In this document: positions 8,170-18,971 of the stretch, one piece after another | Position numbering within the stretch: the first letter of the stretch is position 1 | Layout: each line of letters starts with the position of its first letter | The notes under the pieces: model-generated | Seen by the model: only the letters and a program-made list of their open reading frames with translations | Databases searched by the model: none | Told to the model about the DNA's origin: nothing | Assembly (NCBI RefSeq): GCF_030690725.1 | Contig: NZ_JAUYGD010000013.1 | Span: 1 to 61,728, forward strand | Direction of reading: 5' to 3' | Source: Pseudomonas sp. | GTDB lineage: Bacteria; Pseudomonadota; Gammaproteobacteria; Pseudomonadales; Pseudomonadaceae | Length of the DNA: 61,728 bases | Translations under genes and position numbers: made by a program

Positions 8170-8952
8170 TCAAGCCACCCGAGCCAACGGGAATAGGCGT
8201 TTGAAATTGGCGCTGGTCTGTTCGGCCAATTGCTCGAAGCTCACACCACGCAGCACTGCCAGGTACTCGGCCACATCACGTACGTACTCCGGCAGGTTCG
8301 GCTTGCCACGATGCGGGATGGGCGCCAGGTAAGGCGAGTCGGTTTCCACCAGCAAGCGATCAGCTGGCACCTGGCGCGCCACTTCACGCAGCGCTTCGGC
8401 ATTGCGGAAGGTGACTATGCCAGACAGCGAGATATAGAAGCCGATATCCAGCGCAGCCTTGGCCATTTCCCAGTCTTCGGTAAAGCAATGCAGCACCCCG
8501 GCCTGCGGCAACGCCGCTTCACGTAGCAGCGCCAGGGTGTCGGCACGCGCCTCGCGGGTATGCACGATCACCGGTTTGCCGGTAATCCGCGCCGCATCCA
8601 GGTGCAGACGGAAGGATGCCTGCTGCAGTTCCGCAGACTCCGGCTCGTAGTGATAATCCAGCCCGGTTTCGCCGATGGCCACTACCTGCGGATGGTTCAA
8701 CTCGCCGAGCAGCCAGTCCAGCGCCGGCGCTGCACCGGGCTCAAGATCCAGCGGATGCACACCGACCGAGCAATCGACATCGGCATAACGCTCAGCCAGA
8801 CCTTTGACCGCAGCGGCATTGTCAGCACTGACACCGATGCACAAAAAATGACCAACGCCGCGCGCGCGCGCAGCATCCAGCGCCGCGTCGAGCGAACCGC
8901 CATGGGCGGCCAGATCGAGGCGGTCAAGGTGACAGTGGGAATCAACCAGCAT
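8170..8952 (-). CDS. TatD family metal-dependent hydrolase
   Basis: A 260-residue TIM-barrel hydrolase. MLVDSHCHLDRLDL gives the N-terminal HxH metal ligands, GETGLDYHYEP the conserved glutamate, VIVHTREA and LHCFTEDWEMAK the further histidines, and VETDSPYLAPIPHRGKPN the final aspartate. TatD proteins are reported as DNases/exonucleases that act in DNA repair; this one is the paralogue regularly found next to pilZ and holB. The ATG at 8952 was chosen; a TTG at 8961 is in frame. The gene lies 64 bp downstream of pilZ in the same direction. Confidence 0.9.
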   Translation of the reverse strand: MLVDSHCHLDRLDLAAHGGSLDAALDAARARGVGHFLCIGVSADNAAAVKGLAERYADVDCSVGVHPLDLEPGAAPALDWLLGELNHPQVVAIGETGLDYHYEPESAELQQASFRLHLDAARITGKPVIVHTREARADTLALLREAALPQAGVLHCFTEDWEMAKAALDIGFYISLSGIVTFRNAEALREVARQVPADRLLVETDSPYLAPIPHRGKPNLPEYVRDVAEYLAVLRGVSFEQLAEQTSANFKRLFPLARVA

Positions 8953-8973
8953 GGGGAACAATCACTTGAGAAT

Positions 8974-8995
8974 CGGTGCCGCAGAGCGGGCACCG
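8974..8995. other. Intergenic hairpin between pilZ and tatD
   Basis: CGGTGCC (8974-8980) pairs with GGCACCG (8989-8995) around an 8-nt loop. There is no U-tract, so it may be an RNA-stability or attenuating structure rather than a terminator. Its role is unknown. Confidence 0.3.
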
Positions 8996-9015
8996 TCATA
9001 CGGAGGAAAAACCAC

Positions 9016-9372
9016 TTACATGGTGTGCGTCGGGCGATCCGAAGTCAGCGCACCGGCCAGGTAGGTTTCGATCTTGTTGCGCGCGGTGTTGTCGCCATCG
9101 TTGAACTGCACACCCACACCAGCGGCGCGGTTGCCCTGAGCGCCCTTGGGGGTGATCCAGACCACCTTGCCGGCGACTGGAATCTTTTCCGGCTCATCCA
9201 TCAGGTTGAGCAGCATGAACACTTCATCGCCGAGCTTGTAGCTCTTGTTGGTTGGAATAAACAGGCCGCCGTTCTTGATAAAGGGCATGTAAGCGGCATA
9301 AAGCACGGATTTGTCCTTGATTGTCAGCGACAAAATTCCGTTACGCGGGCCCAAGTTAGGAGGCAGACTCAT
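9016..9372 (-). CDS. pilZ: Type IV pilus assembly protein PilZ
   Basis: The 118-residue protein starts MSLPPNLGPRNGILSLTIKD and is a single PilZ domain almost identical to the founding P. aeruginosa PilZ. It is a cytoplasmic protein required for pilus assembly and twitching, working with PilB and FimX-type partners. Like the founder it lacks the N-terminal RxxxR motif for cyclic di-GMP binding. It is followed by tatD and preceded by holB, the conserved pseudomonad arrangement. Confidence 0.95.
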   Translation of the reverse strand: MSLPPNLGPRNGILSLTIKDKSVLYAAYMPFIKNGGLFIPTNKSYKLGDEVFMLLNLMDEPEKIPVAGKVVWITPKGAQGNRAAGVGVQFNDGDNTARNKIETYLAGALTSDRPTHTM

Positions 9373-9408
9373 GCGGCATTCCTGATTTTATTCACTTAAT
9401 GGCCGATT

Positions 9409-11029
<1,621 letters not shown>

Positions 11030-12082
11030 TTACTGATTATTGGGCGCGACTGGGGCCGGGCTCGAACGATAGTCCGCGCGGCGCTTGAGCTGATACTCAC
11101 GCACGGCGCGATTGTGCTGTTCCAGGGTGTTGGAAAATACGTGACTGCCATCGCCACGGGCGACGAAATACAGGCTGCTGCCGGCCACCGGATTGAGCGC
11201 CGCATGGATCGCCTCACGGCCGACCAGGGCGATGGGCGTCGGCGGCATGCCATCGATGGTGTAGGTGTTGTAGGGCGTCGGCTCGCGCAGGTCGTTGCGA
11301 GTGATGCGGCCGTTGTAGCGTTCGCCCATGCCGTAGATCACCGTTGGGTCAGTCTGCAAACGCATACCGATGCGCAGACGCCGCACAAATACCCCGGAAA
11401 TCTCGCCACGCTCTTGCGGCACGCCAGTTTCCTTCTCAATCATCGAAGCCATGATCAGCGCGTCATAAGGCTCTTTGTAGGGCAGGTCCTTGGCGCGCTG
11501 CGCCCATTCTTCAGCCAGTACCTGCTCCAGTCGCGCATGGGCCTGCTTGAGCAAGTCAAGATCGCTCATGCCACGCACAAAACTGTAGGTATCGGGGAAG
11601 AAACGCCCTTCCGGGTTCAGGCCCGGCAGACCAAGCGCCTTCATCAGCTCGGCATCGCTCAGCTCACTCAGGGTCAGCTCAAGGCGTGTTTCACGCGCCA
11701 ACGCCGCGCGCACCTGGCGGAAATTCCAGCCTTCAACCAGCGTCAGGTTGTATTGCAGGACTTCACCGCGTCGCCATTGGCCGAGCATATCCAACGCCGT
11801 GGCGCCGGGCATCAACCGATATTCGCCACTGTGCAGGGGTTGATTGCGCAGATTGAAGCGCCAGTAAAGGCGCAGCCAGAAGGCCTGATCGAGGATGCCA
11901 TCGGCCTCAAGGCGATTGAGCACACCACCCGGCGTCGCGCCTGCCGGCACATCCACCAGGTACTCTTCAGTCAGGTTCAGCGGCTGATGCAGCGCCGTGT
12001 GTTGTTGCCAGGCGGCAAACGCCACCAGCAGGCCAGCCAACAACACACCGCCTTCCAGCAGCAGCAAAATTTTGCGTATCAC
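11030..12082 (-). CDS. mltG: Endolytic murein transglycosylase MltG
   Basis: A 350-residue inner-membrane protein with an N-terminal anchor (residues about 5-25) and a periplasmic YceG domain. The conserved catalytic-region glutamates are in MASMIEKETG (E216/E218). It cleaves nascent glycan strands and is thought to set chain length during peptidoglycan synthesis. It begins at a GTG (12082) only 3 bp after the pabC stop, and tmk starts 9 bp beyond its own stop, so the three genes form one operon. Confidence 0.93.
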   Translation of the reverse strand: MIRKILLLLEGGVLLAGLLVAFAAWQQHTALHQPLNLTEEYLVDVPAGATPGGVLNRLEADGILDQAFWLRLYWRFNLRNQPLHSGEYRLMPGATALDMLGQWRRGEVLQYNLTLVEGWNFRQVRAALARETRLELTLSELSDAELMKALGLPGLNPEGRFFPDTYSFVRGMSDLDLLKQAHARLEQVLAEEWAQRAKDLPYKEPYDALIMASMIEKETGVPQERGEISGVFVRRLRIGMRLQTDPTVIYGMGERYNGRITRNDLREPTPYNTYTIDGMPPTPIALVGREAIHAALNPVAGSSLYFVARGDGSHVFSNTLEQHNRAVREYQLKRRADYRSSPAPVAPNNQ

Positions 12083-12085
12083 GAA

Positions 12086-12901
12086 TCAGCAGTCCAGTAG
12101 ATCGCGGGCAATGGCCTGCAGTTTACGGGTGAGCGGGCCGACCGGCCAGTCGTGTGCAAGCAAAGCGCGAACTGGCCACACGCCGTAGACGCTGTTGCAC
12201 AGCATGACTTCGTCCGCCGCCAGCAACTCGGCGTAGCTGATATCGCGCACCTGACACTCAATCCCAAGCGCGGCCGCCTTAGCCAGCAACTCAGCGCGCA
12301 TCACACCAGCCACCCCACAACGCGACAGGTCAGCGGTAATCAGCACGCCGCCACTGACCAACAACAGGTTGCTGTAAACGGCCTCGATCACCCGACCGCT
12401 GGCATCCAGCATCAGGCCCTCAGCATGTTCGGCGTCCTGCCACTCGCTACGCGCCAGCACCTGTTCCAGTCGATTGAGATGCTTCAGGCCCGCCAGCAGC
12501 GGCTGCTCGGCCAAACGCGTAGCGCAGGCAAACAGGCGTACACCCTGCTCGGCATAGGCTGCGGGATAAATCGGTTTAACAGCCGCCTGTAGTATCACGC
12601 GAGGCTGAGCGGCCTGGGGCGGCGCATAACCACGCTGCCCGTCACCCCGGGTAAGGATGAGTTTGGCCACCCCGCCACCCAGCTGCTGACTAAAGGCCAG
12701 CAACTGGGCACGCACGACAGCTAGATCGAAAGGAATTTTCAGCCGCACACAGCCTTCGGCCAACCGGGTCAGATGGCGTTCCAGCAGAACCGGCTGCCCG
12801 GCGTTTACGGCAATGGTCTCAAACAGCCCATCGCCGTAGGCCAGGCCGCGATCCTTGATGGACAGCAGCTCGGCCGGCTGGCCATCGACCCAGCTCAGCA
12901 T
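12086..12901 (-). CDS. pabC: Aminodeoxychorismate lyase
   Basis: A 271-residue class IV PLP enzyme that converts 4-amino-4-deoxychorismate to p-aminobenzoate plus pyruvate for folate synthesis. The PLP lysine is K140 in GLKHLNRLEQVLA, and EAVYSNLLLV and CNSVYGVWPV are family motifs. The ATG at 12901 overlaps the fabF stop (TGATG), showing tight coupling with fatty acid synthesis genes, as in other gamma-proteobacteria. Confidence 0.93.
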   Translation of the reverse strand: MLSWVDGQPAELLSIKDRGLAYGDGLFETIAVNAGQPVLLERHLTRLAEGCVRLKIPFDLAVVRAQLLAFSQQLGGGVAKLILTRGDGQRGYAPPQAAQPRVILQAAVKPIYPAAYAEQGVRLFACATRLAEQPLLAGLKHLNRLEQVLARSEWQDAEHAEGLMLDASGRVIEAVYSNLLLVSGGVLITADLSRCGVAGVMRAELLAKAAALGIECQVRDISYAELLAADEVMLCNSVYGVWPVRALLAHDWPVGPLTRKLQAIARDLLDC

Positions 12902-14145
12902 CAACCGGCGAACCGGCGGAATACCAGCGAGCCGTTGGTGCCACCAAAGCCAAAGGAGTTGGACAGCACTACGTCCAGCGCCATGGCCTTGGCCTGGTGC
13001 GCAACGAAGTCCAGATCACAGCCTTCGTCCGGGTTATCCAGGTTGATGGTGGGCGGCGCCACCTGATCACGCAGCGCGAGGATGCTGAAGATCGCCTCCA
13101 CCGCACCGGCAGCGCCGAGCAAGTGGCCGGTCATGGATTTGGTCGAGCTGACCGCTAGCTTGTAGGCGTGCTCGCCAAACACCGACTTCACCGCCGCCAC
13201 TTCGGCTTTGTCACCCGCCGAGGTCGAGGTGCCATGAGCGTTGATGTACTGCACCTGATCAGGATTCACGCCAGCATCACGCAGGGCATTGGTCATGCAA
13301 CGCGCTGCGCCTGCGCCATCTTCCGGTGGCGAGGTCATGTGGTAAGCATCGCCACTCATGCCAAAGCCGATCAGCTCTGCATGGATAGTCGCGCCACGCG
13401 CCTTGGCGTGCTCCAACTCTTCCAGCACCAGCGCGCCAGCGCCGTCGGATAACACAAAACCGTCACGGTCTTTGTCCCACGGACGGCTGGCCTTAGCCGG
13501 TTCGTCATTGCGGGTCGACAGCGCACGAGCAGCACCAAAGCCACCCATACCCAGTCCGCAAGCGGCCATCTCGGCGCCGCCGGCAACCATCACATCGGCC
13601 TCGCCGTACATGATGTTGCGCGCAGCCATGCCGATGCAGTGCGTACCGGTGGTACAGGCCGTGGCAATGGCGTAGTTAGGCCCCTGCAGCCCCAGATGGA
13701 TCGACAGGAAGCCAGAAATCATATTGATGATCGAGCCAGGCACGAAGAACGGCGAAATGCGCCGCGGCCCTTGCTCATGCAACGACTTGCAGTTGTTCTC
13801 GATATTGGTCAGGCCGCCGATACCGGAGCCCATGGCCACACCAATGCGCTCACGGTTGGCATCGGTGACTTCCAGACCGGAATTGCGTACTGCCTGAAAA
13901 CTGGCAGCGAGGCCGTACTGGATAAACAGATCGAGCTTGCGCGCCTCTTTGGCGGACAAGTATTCCTCAACGTTAAAGCCCTTTACCGCACCACCAAAAC
14001 GTGTGGAAAAAGCGGAAAGATCCATATGCTCAAGCAGGCCAATGCCACTGCGGCCAGCCAAAATGCCCTGCCAGCTACTCGGCACATCGTTACCCAATGG
14101 CGACAGCATGCCCATACCGGTAACCACGACGCGTCTACGCGACAC
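12901..14145 (-). CDS. fabF: Beta-ketoacyl-ACP synthase II
   Basis: A 414-residue elongating condensing enzyme of type II fatty acid synthesis. The Cys-His-His triad is C164 ([10 protein letters not shown]), H304 ([11 protein letters not shown]) and H341 ([10 protein letters not shown]). It adds malonyl-ACP units to acyl-ACP, including the step to cis-vaccenate. It starts at a GTG (14145) behind GGAGA. An intergenic hairpin at 14191-14226 separates it from acpP, which probably explains why ACP can be made in excess of FabF. Confidence 0.95.
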   Translation of the reverse strand: MSRRRVVVTGMGMLSPLGNDVPSSWQGILAGRSGIGLLEHMDLSAFSTRFGGAVKGFNVEEYLSAKEARKLDLFIQYGLAASFQAVRNSGLEVTDANRERIGVAMGSGIGGLTNIENNCKSLHEQGPRRISPFFVPGSIINMISGFLSIHLGLQGPNYAIATACTTGTHCIGMAARNIMYGEADVMVAGGAEMAACGLGMGGFGAARALSTRNDEPAKASRPWDKDRDGFVLSDGAGALVLEELEHAKARGATIHAELIGFGMSGDAYHMTSPPEDGAGAARCMTNALRDAGVNPDQVQYINAHGTSTSAGDKAEVAAVKSVFGEHAYKLAVSSTKSMTGHLLGAAGAVEAIFSILALRDQVAPPTINLDNPDEGCDLDFVAHQAKAMALDVVLSNSFGFGGTNGSLVFRRFAG

Positions 14146-14190
14146 AGCAATCTCCTTTTCTAGTTATCAACGCCTGGAAAGCGCTTAAAG

Positions 14191-14226
14191 AAAAGCCGCA
14201 CGCCTGATGAAGGGAGTGCGGCTTTT
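14191..14226 (-). terminator. Terminator or attenuator between acpP and fabF
   Basis: On the minus strand AAAAGCCGCAC pairs with GTGCGGCTTTT and is followed by CTTT. It lies 27 bp after the acpP stop and before fabF, so most transcripts from the acpP promoter may end here, with some reading through. Confidence 0.7.
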
Positions 14227-14252
14227 CCGAGTCGGGATCCGACGATTACGTT

Positions 14253-14486
14253 TTACGCGTGAGCGGTAACGTAGTCGATTGCTTCCTGAACGGTGGTGAT
14301 CTTCTCGGCTTGTTCGTCCGGGATCTCGGTCTCGAATTCTTCCTCGAGAGCCATCACCAGCTCAACGGTGTCAAGAGAGTCGGCACCCAGGTCTTCAACG
14401 AAGGAAGCGCTGTTGGTTACTTCCTCTTCTTTGACGCCCAGTTGCTCGGCAACGATTTTCTTGACGCGTTCTTCGATGGTGCTCAT
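14253..14486 (-). CDS. acpP: Acyl carrier protein
   Basis: A 77-residue acidic four-helix protein. Serine 37 in [15 protein letters not shown] is the 4'-phosphopantetheine attachment site. It carries growing acyl chains between FabD, FabG, FabF and PlsX, all encoded around it. It has its own upstream promoter (14540-14567) and a clear AGGAG site, and is followed by a terminator-like hairpin, consistent with high independent expression. Confidence 0.97.
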   Translation of the reverse strand: MSTIEERVKKIVAEQLGVKEEEVTNSASFVEDLGADSLDTVELVMALEEEFETEIPDEQAEKITTVQEAIDYVTAHA

Positions 14487-14539
14487 ACGTTGTTCTCACT
14501 CCTAATGGGACAAATCTTGGCCACTGTGCTGCGGCCAAG

Positions 14540-14567
14540 TGTATAGAAAGGGTTTTTAGCATTTCAA
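14540..14567 (-). promoter_or_regulatory. Promoter for acpP
   Basis: Minus-strand TTGAAA (14562-14567) and TATACA (14540-14545) are 16 bp apart in the 196-bp gap between fabG and acpP. The predicted start near 14533 gives a leader of about 47 nt ending in the acpP ribosome site AGGAG. Confidence 0.65.
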
Positions 14568-14682
14568 GCTGAATGCCGGGGTGCCCCACAAACACTTCAA
14601 CGACCTGCCTACAAACCTGTTGCAGCTTTATAACGGATTTTAGACAGCATCTATGACAGTTTTCTGAAGCCATCCGTCACAT

Positions 14683-15426
14683 TCAGCTCATGTACATCCC
14701 GCCGTTCACAGGGATAGTAGCGCCTGTAACGTAAGCCGCGCCATCAGAAGCGAGGAAAGCGACCACTTTTGCGATCTCTTCGGCCTGCCCCAAACGGCCC
14801 AACGGAATCTGTGTCAGCAGCGCATCACGCTGCGCTTCCGGCAATTCGCGGGTCATATCGGTGTCGATAAAGCCCGGTGCCACGGCGTTCACGGTAATCG
14901 CCCGGGAACCCACTTCACGCGCCAGCGCACGGCCAAAACCTTCAAGACCGGCCTTAGCAGCCGCGTAGTTGACCTGGCCACCGTTGCCCATGGCGCCCAC
15001 CACTGAACCGATGTTGATGATGCGCCCGTAGCGCGCCTTGGTCATACCGCGCAGTACGGCCTTAGTCAGCCGGTACAGGCTGCTCAAGTTGGTATTGATG
15101 ACATCAAACCACTCGTCATCTTTCATGCGCAGCATCAGGTTATCGCGGGTGATGCCGGCGTTATTGACCAGAATCAACGGCTGACCAAGATGTTGCTGGA
15201 TATGTTCGAGGGTGCTGGCGACCGATTCGCTGTCGCTAACATCGAGGACCAGACCGGCCCCTTCAATGCCATTGGCTTTCAGGGTTTCCGCAATACGTTC
15301 AGCCCCCGAAGCGGTGGTAGCGGTACCGATAACCACGGCGCCCTGACGCCCCAACTCCAGGGCAATCGCCTGGCCAATGCCACGGCTCGCGCCGGTGACC
15401 AATGCAACTTTACCTTGCAGGCTCAT
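14683..15426 (-). CDS. fabG: 3-oxoacyl-ACP reductase
   Basis: A 247-residue short-chain dehydrogenase that reduces beta-ketoacyl-ACP with NADPH. The cofactor motif TGASRGIG is at 11-18, NNAG near 88, and the catalytic residues are S141, Y154 and K158 (YAAAK). It sits between fabD and acpP and is co-directional with them, 15 bp after the fabD stop. Confidence 0.96.
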   Translation of the reverse strand: MSLQGKVALVTGASRGIGQAIALELGRQGAVVIGTATTASGAERIAETLKANGIEGAGLVLDVSDSESVASTLEHIQQHLGQPLILVNNAGITRDNLMLRMKDDEWFDVINTNLSSLYRLTKAVLRGMTKARYGRIINIGSVVGAMGNGGQVNYAAAKAGLEGFGRALAREVGSRAITVNAVAPGFIDTDMTRELPEAQRDALLTQIPLGRLGQAEEIAKVVAFLASDGAAYVTGATIPVNGGMYMS

Positions 15427-15441
15427 AACGTTTCTCCTTAA

Positions 15442-16380
15442 TCAGACCAGGGCCGCGTTCGCAGCAGCGAAAGCGTCCGGGGTGTCCAGGTTATGGGTAT
15501 TGATGCCTTTGACGCAGCGCTTGTTCAAACCAGACAACACCTTGCCCGGACCGCACTCGACCAGATCAGTCACGCCTTGCGCAGACAGGCAGACAATCGA
15601 CTCAACCCAACGCACCGGGCTGTAAAGCTGAGCCAGCAGATCACGCTTGAGCCCTTCCAGATCAGTCACCGCCGCAGCACTGACGTTCTGTACCAGGGCA
15701 ATTTGCGGGGCCTGCCAGTCAATTGCCGCTACGGCTTCGGCAAAGCGCTCAGCCGCAGGGCGCATCAGCGCGCAATGCGACGGCACGCTAACCGGCAGCG
15801 GCATCGCACGCTTGGCGCCACGCGCCTTGCACGCCTCAATGGCGCGCTCGACGGCAGCAGCGCCGCCTGCGATCACCACCTGGCCCGGTGCATTGAAATT
15901 TACCGCACTGACCACTTCACCCTGCGCAGCTTCGGCGCAAGCAGCCAGTACATCAGCATCTTCCAGGCCGAGAATCGCCGCCATGCCGCCCTGCCCGGCT
16001 GGAACCGCCTGTTGCATCAGCTGACCGCGATGCTCCACCAGCTTGACCGCAGCTGCCAGCGACAAGCTGCCCGCCGCTACCAACGCCGAGTATTCACCCA
16101 GGCTGTGGCCAGCAACAAAAGCCGGCCGCGCAGCGCTCTCGGCAAGCCAGGCGCGCCACAACGCAACAGAGGCAGTGAGAATCGCCGGCTGGGTTTTGTC
16201 AGTTTGGTTGAGTTGCTCTTCAGGACCTTGCTGGGTCAGCGCCCAGAGGTCATAACCAAGGGCTTCGGAAGCCTCGGCGAAGGTTTCGAGAATCAGCGGT
16301 CGTTGTGCACCATGCTCGGCGAGCATGCTCAGCGACTGGGAACCCTGACCCGGAAAGACGAATGCGAGAGATGCAGACAT
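15442..16380 (-). CDS. fabD: Malonyl-CoA:ACP transacylase
   Basis: A 312-residue alpha/beta protein that loads malonate onto ACP. The nucleophile is S93 in GHSLGEYSAL and its partner H202 lies in VPSHCALM. The N-terminal FVFPGQGSQ motif is typical. The 104-bp gap to plsX contains an AT-rich stretch and an imperfect repeat but no convincing promoter. Confidence 0.95.
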   Translation of the reverse strand: MSASLAFVFPGQGSQSLSMLAEHGAQRPLILETFAEASEALGYDLWALTQQGPEEQLNQTDKTQPAILTASVALWRAWLAESAARPAFVAGHSLGEYSALVAAGSLSLAAAVKLVEHRGQLMQQAVPAGQGGMAAILGLEDADVLAACAEAAQGEVVSAVNFNAPGQVVIAGGAAAVERAIEACKARGAKRAMPLPVSVPSHCALMRPAAERFAEAVAAIDWQAPQIALVQNVSAAAVTDLEGLKRDLLAQLYSPVRWVESIVCLSAQGVTDLVECGPGKVLSGLNKRCVKGINTHNLDTPDAFAAANAALV

Positions 16381-16484
16381 GGAAACCTGTTCCTAATGAT
16401 CGTGATCGTCGGTAATACGCGCTCAGCCTAGCCAAGCGCAATAAACTGACAGTTGGATGACAGGCTGTTCGCTGCGGTCACATT

Positions 16485-17495
16485 CTAAAGCAGGTGTTCA
16501 CCCAGGCGACCATGCAAACGCTGCGGCAGATTTTCTTCAATCTCCCGCAATGCTCGGCGAATAGCGCTTTTAAAGCCATCAGGCCCGGCCGCACCATGGC
16601 TTTTCACCACAATGCCCTGCAGCCCGACAAAACTCGCACCATTGTGCTGTGCCGGGGCCAACTCACCCTGCAAACGCCGCAACAGCGGTAACGCCAAAGC
16701 CCCCACCAGACGCGCAGCCAGGCTGGATTTGAACAGCGCCTCAATCCGCCCGGCAATCATTGCCGCCAGGCCTTCGCTGGACTTGAGCAGGATATTGCCG
16801 ACAAACCCGTCGCACACCACCACATCGGCCTCACCGCGATACAACCCATCACCCTCGACAAAGCCGATGTAGTTCAAGCCTTCCGCCTGCTGCAGCAGAC
16901 TGGCTGCCAACTTGACCTGCTGGTTGCCCTTGATGTCTTCAGTACCCACGTTCAGCAGTGCCACGCGCGGACGCACCGTACCCAACGCTTCAGCGGTAAC
17001 CGAGCCCATCACGGCAAACTGGTAGAGGTGCTCGGCACTGCAATCGACATTGGCGCCCAGATCGAGCAGATGACAAAAACCCGCCTGCGTCGGAATAGCC
17101 GTGACCATGGCCGGACGATCAATGCCAGGCAGAGTTTTCAGTACGTAGCGCGACAGCGCCATCAGCGCGCCGGTATTACCAGCACTGACGCAGGCCTGCG
17201 CCGCACCACTGCGCAGCAATTCAAGACTGATACGCATCGAAGAGTCTGGCTTGCCACGCAGCGCCTGCGCTGGCCGCTCGTCCATGGCGATAATTTCACC
17301 GGCATGCTCAACGCGCAGACGCGCACGATCAACACCGGGATAGCGAGCAATCAGGGATTCAAGCAGAGAGGATTGGCCGACGAGGACCAGGTGCAACGAA
17401 GGGTATTCAGCCAGGCAAGAGATGCAGGCTGGAACAATGCAGTGGGGACCGAAGTCCCCACCCATTGCATCAATCGCGATGATCGGAGCGGACAA
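16485..17495 (-). CDS. plsX: Phosphate acyltransferase PlsX
   Basis: A 336-residue enzyme that makes acyl-phosphate from acyl-ACP for phospholipid synthesis. [13 protein letters not shown] at the N-terminus, [12 protein letters not shown] and [13 protein letters not shown] are family motifs. The start is a TTG at 17495, three bases after the rpmF stop, because the next methionine (within DAMGGDFG) would remove a conserved strand. Expression is probably coupled to rpmF. Confidence 0.93.
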   Translation of the reverse strand: MSAPIIAIDAMGGDFGPHCIVPACISCLAEYPSLHLVLVGQSSLLESLIARYPGVDRARLRVEHAGEIIAMDERPAQALRGKPDSSMRISLELLRSGAAQACVSAGNTGALMALSRYVLKTLPGIDRPAMVTAIPTQAGFCHLLDLGANVDCSAEHLYQFAVMGSVTAEALGTVRPRVALLNVGTEDIKGNQQVKLAASLLQQAEGLNYIGFVEGDGLYRGEADVVVCDGFVGNILLKSSEGLAAMIAGRIEALFKSSLAARLVGALALPLLRRLQGELAPAQHNGASFVGLQGIVVKSHGAAGPDGFKSAIRRALREIEENLPQRLHGRLGEHLL

Positions 17496-17498
17496 GAT

Positions 17499-17681
17499 TT
17501 ACTCGTCAGCGCCCTTGTCGATCACTTTACGACCACGGTAAACGCCTTCTGGCGATACGTGGTGACGCAGGTGGATTTCACCGGTGGTTTTCTCGACCGA
17601 CAGAGTGCTGGCCTCGAGGGCATCGTGCGAACGACGCATGTCACGGGCGGAACGGGATTTTTTGTTCTGCTGAACAGCCAT
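17499..17681 (-). CDS. rpmF: 50S ribosomal protein L32
   Basis: A 60-residue basic protein beginning [20 protein letters not shown] and containing [18 protein letters not shown], typical of bacterial L32. This version lacks the zinc-binding cysteines found in some bacteria. It lies between yceD and plsX, an order conserved from E. coli to Pseudomonas. Confidence 0.97.
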   Translation of the reverse strand: MAVQQNKKSRSARDMRRSHDALEASTLSVEKTTGEIHLRHHVSPEGVYRGRKVIDKGADE

Positions 17682-17694
17682 AACTAATTAACTC

Positions 17695-18222
17695 CTAAAC
17701 GTTTGGGTCACGCTTTAACTGCGCCAATACACTGAACGGGTTGGACCGCGTTACCTCGTCCTCGCTCGACTCGGGCTCTTCGAGGCCGGTCGGCTGCTGG
17801 CAATCTTTAGGGTCATGAGCCGGGACAATGGGCAAGGCAAGCAGAAGCTCCTCCTCAACCAGCGCCAGCAGATCCAATGGGTCTTCACCCAACTCAATCA
17901 CGTCATAGCCTTGCGGCACTGACTGGGTATTCGCACCCTCTTTCACCACAGCGTAATCACACGCGCTATGGATCGGCAAAGTGACCAGCTCCAGACAACG
18001 CTGGCAAACCATCTTGACTTCAACCTCAAGCTCGCTGTGAAAAACTACAGCATTGCGCTCGTCGCGCTCGAAGAAGAACTTCGTACGCACCATGCCTTGG
18101 TTATCGGCAAGCGGGCCGCAGAGTCGCTTCAAATCGGACAGTTGCAGCTCACCTTCGAGGGTGGCACTGCGATCAGCTAATTTGCGCGGATCAACGTGAG
18201 GTGGAATCGGGCCATTTGACAT
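17695..18222 (-). CDS. yceD: DUF177 protein YceD (23S rRNA accumulation protein)
   Basis: A 175-residue acidic protein of the YceD/DUF177 family, linked in E. coli and plants to 23S rRNA accumulation. It has a CQRC motif in VKMVCQRCLELVTLPI, and the C-terminal region is rich in Asp and Glu. It heads the leftward rpmF-plsX-fab block and has a near-consensus promoter so close to the ATG that the mRNA may lack a leader. Confidence 0.9.
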   Translation of the reverse strand: MSNGPIPPHVDPRKLADRSATLEGELQLSDLKRLCGPLADNQGMVRTKFFFERDERNAVVFHSELEVEVKMVCQRCLELVTLPIHSACDYAVVKEGANTQSVPQGYDVIELGEDPLDLLALVEEELLLALPIVPAHDPKDCQQPTGLEEPESSEDEVTRSNPFSVLAQLKRDPNV

Positions 18223-18231
18223 AGGCGGCGC

Positions 18232-18260
18232 ATTTTAGGGATGCAACCCGCCGCTGTCAA
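18232..18260 (-). promoter_or_regulatory. Strong sigma70 promoter for yceD-rpmF-plsX
   Basis: Minus-strand TTGACA (18255-18260) and TAAAAT (18232-18237) are exactly 17 bp apart. Only 9 bp separate the -10 from the ATG at 18222, so the start is predicted 0-3 nt before the first codon. No ribosome binding site is possible between them. Confidence 0.8.
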
Positions 18261-18342
18261 AGGAAATTCGGCCTGTCCAGCATATGGGGCGACAGCTAGA
18301 ATCGCCCACCCTCTGCAAACTCCTATATAGAAGGAAATCGCC

Positions 18343-18921
18343 GTGCTGCCTCTGGTGCTCGCCTCCAGCTCACCCTACCGCCGCGAACTGCTCACCCGCC
18401 TGCGCCTGCCCTTTACCTGGAGCGCCCCGCACATCGATGAAACACGGCGCCCCGATGAGGACGCAGACACCTTGGTGCGCCGCCTGTCATTGGAAAAAGC
18501 CCAGGCACTCAGCACAGCCCACTCCCAGCACCTGATCATCGGCTCGGACCAGGTCGCGGTACTCGGCACGCAGATCCTCGGCAAACCACACACCCTGGAG
18601 CGCGCCCGCGAGCAATTACTGGCCGCCAGCGGCAATAGCGTGACCTTCCTGACTGGCCTCACCCTACTTAACAGCGCCACCGGCCAGCAGCAAACCGACT
18701 GCATACCCTTCACCGTGCATTTTCGCGCCCTCAACGAAGCACAGATCATGCGCTACCTGACCGCCGAACAACCCTTCGACTGCGCCGGCAGCTTCAAGGC
18801 CGAAGGCCTGGGCATCAGTCTGTTTCGCAGCACCGAAGGCAGTGACAGCAACAGCCTGATCGGCCTACCACTGATTCGCCTAGTAGACATGCTACTGGCC
18901 AGCGGTATCGATATCCCCTAA
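18343..18921 (+). CDS. Maf/YceF family nucleotide pyrophosphatase
   Basis: A 192-residue Maf protein. LVLASSSPYRRELLTRLRLPF is the Maf signature near the N-terminus, and IGSDQVAVL supplies the catalytic aspartate. Its placement opposite yceD-rpmF, as in E. coli yceF, and its sequence point to the m7GTP pyrophosphatase subgroup, a house-cleaning enzyme that hydrolyses methylated nucleotides. It starts at GTG 18343 behind AAGGA. It is divergent from yceD. Confidence 0.9.
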   Translation: MLPLVLASSSPYRRELLTRLRLPFTWSAPHIDETRRPDEDADTLVRRLSLEKAQALSTAHSQHLIIGSDQVAVLGTQILGKPHTLERAREQLLAASGNSVTFLTGLTLLNSATGQQQTDCIPFTVHFRALNEAQIMRYLTAEQPFDCAGSFKAEGLGISLFRSTEGSDSNSLIGLPLIRLVDMLLASGIDIP

Positions 18922-18930
18922 AAGCAACAA

Positions 18931-18951
18931 GCCCGATCAATGACCGGGCTC
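18931..18951 (-). terminator. Weak terminator-like hairpin after sppA
   Basis: AGCCCG and CGGGCT form an interrupted stem between maf and sppA. On the minus strand it is followed by TGTTGCTTTT, giving a modest U-rich tail for the sppA transcript. On the plus strand there is no T-run after maf. Confidence 0.4.
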
Positions 18952-18971
18952 GCCTTCAGCAGACTCAAGCG

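Noticed and set aside
16381..16484. A promoter for fabD in the plsX-fabD gap
   Set aside because: No pair of hexamers at acceptable spacing was convincing, so none is annotated.
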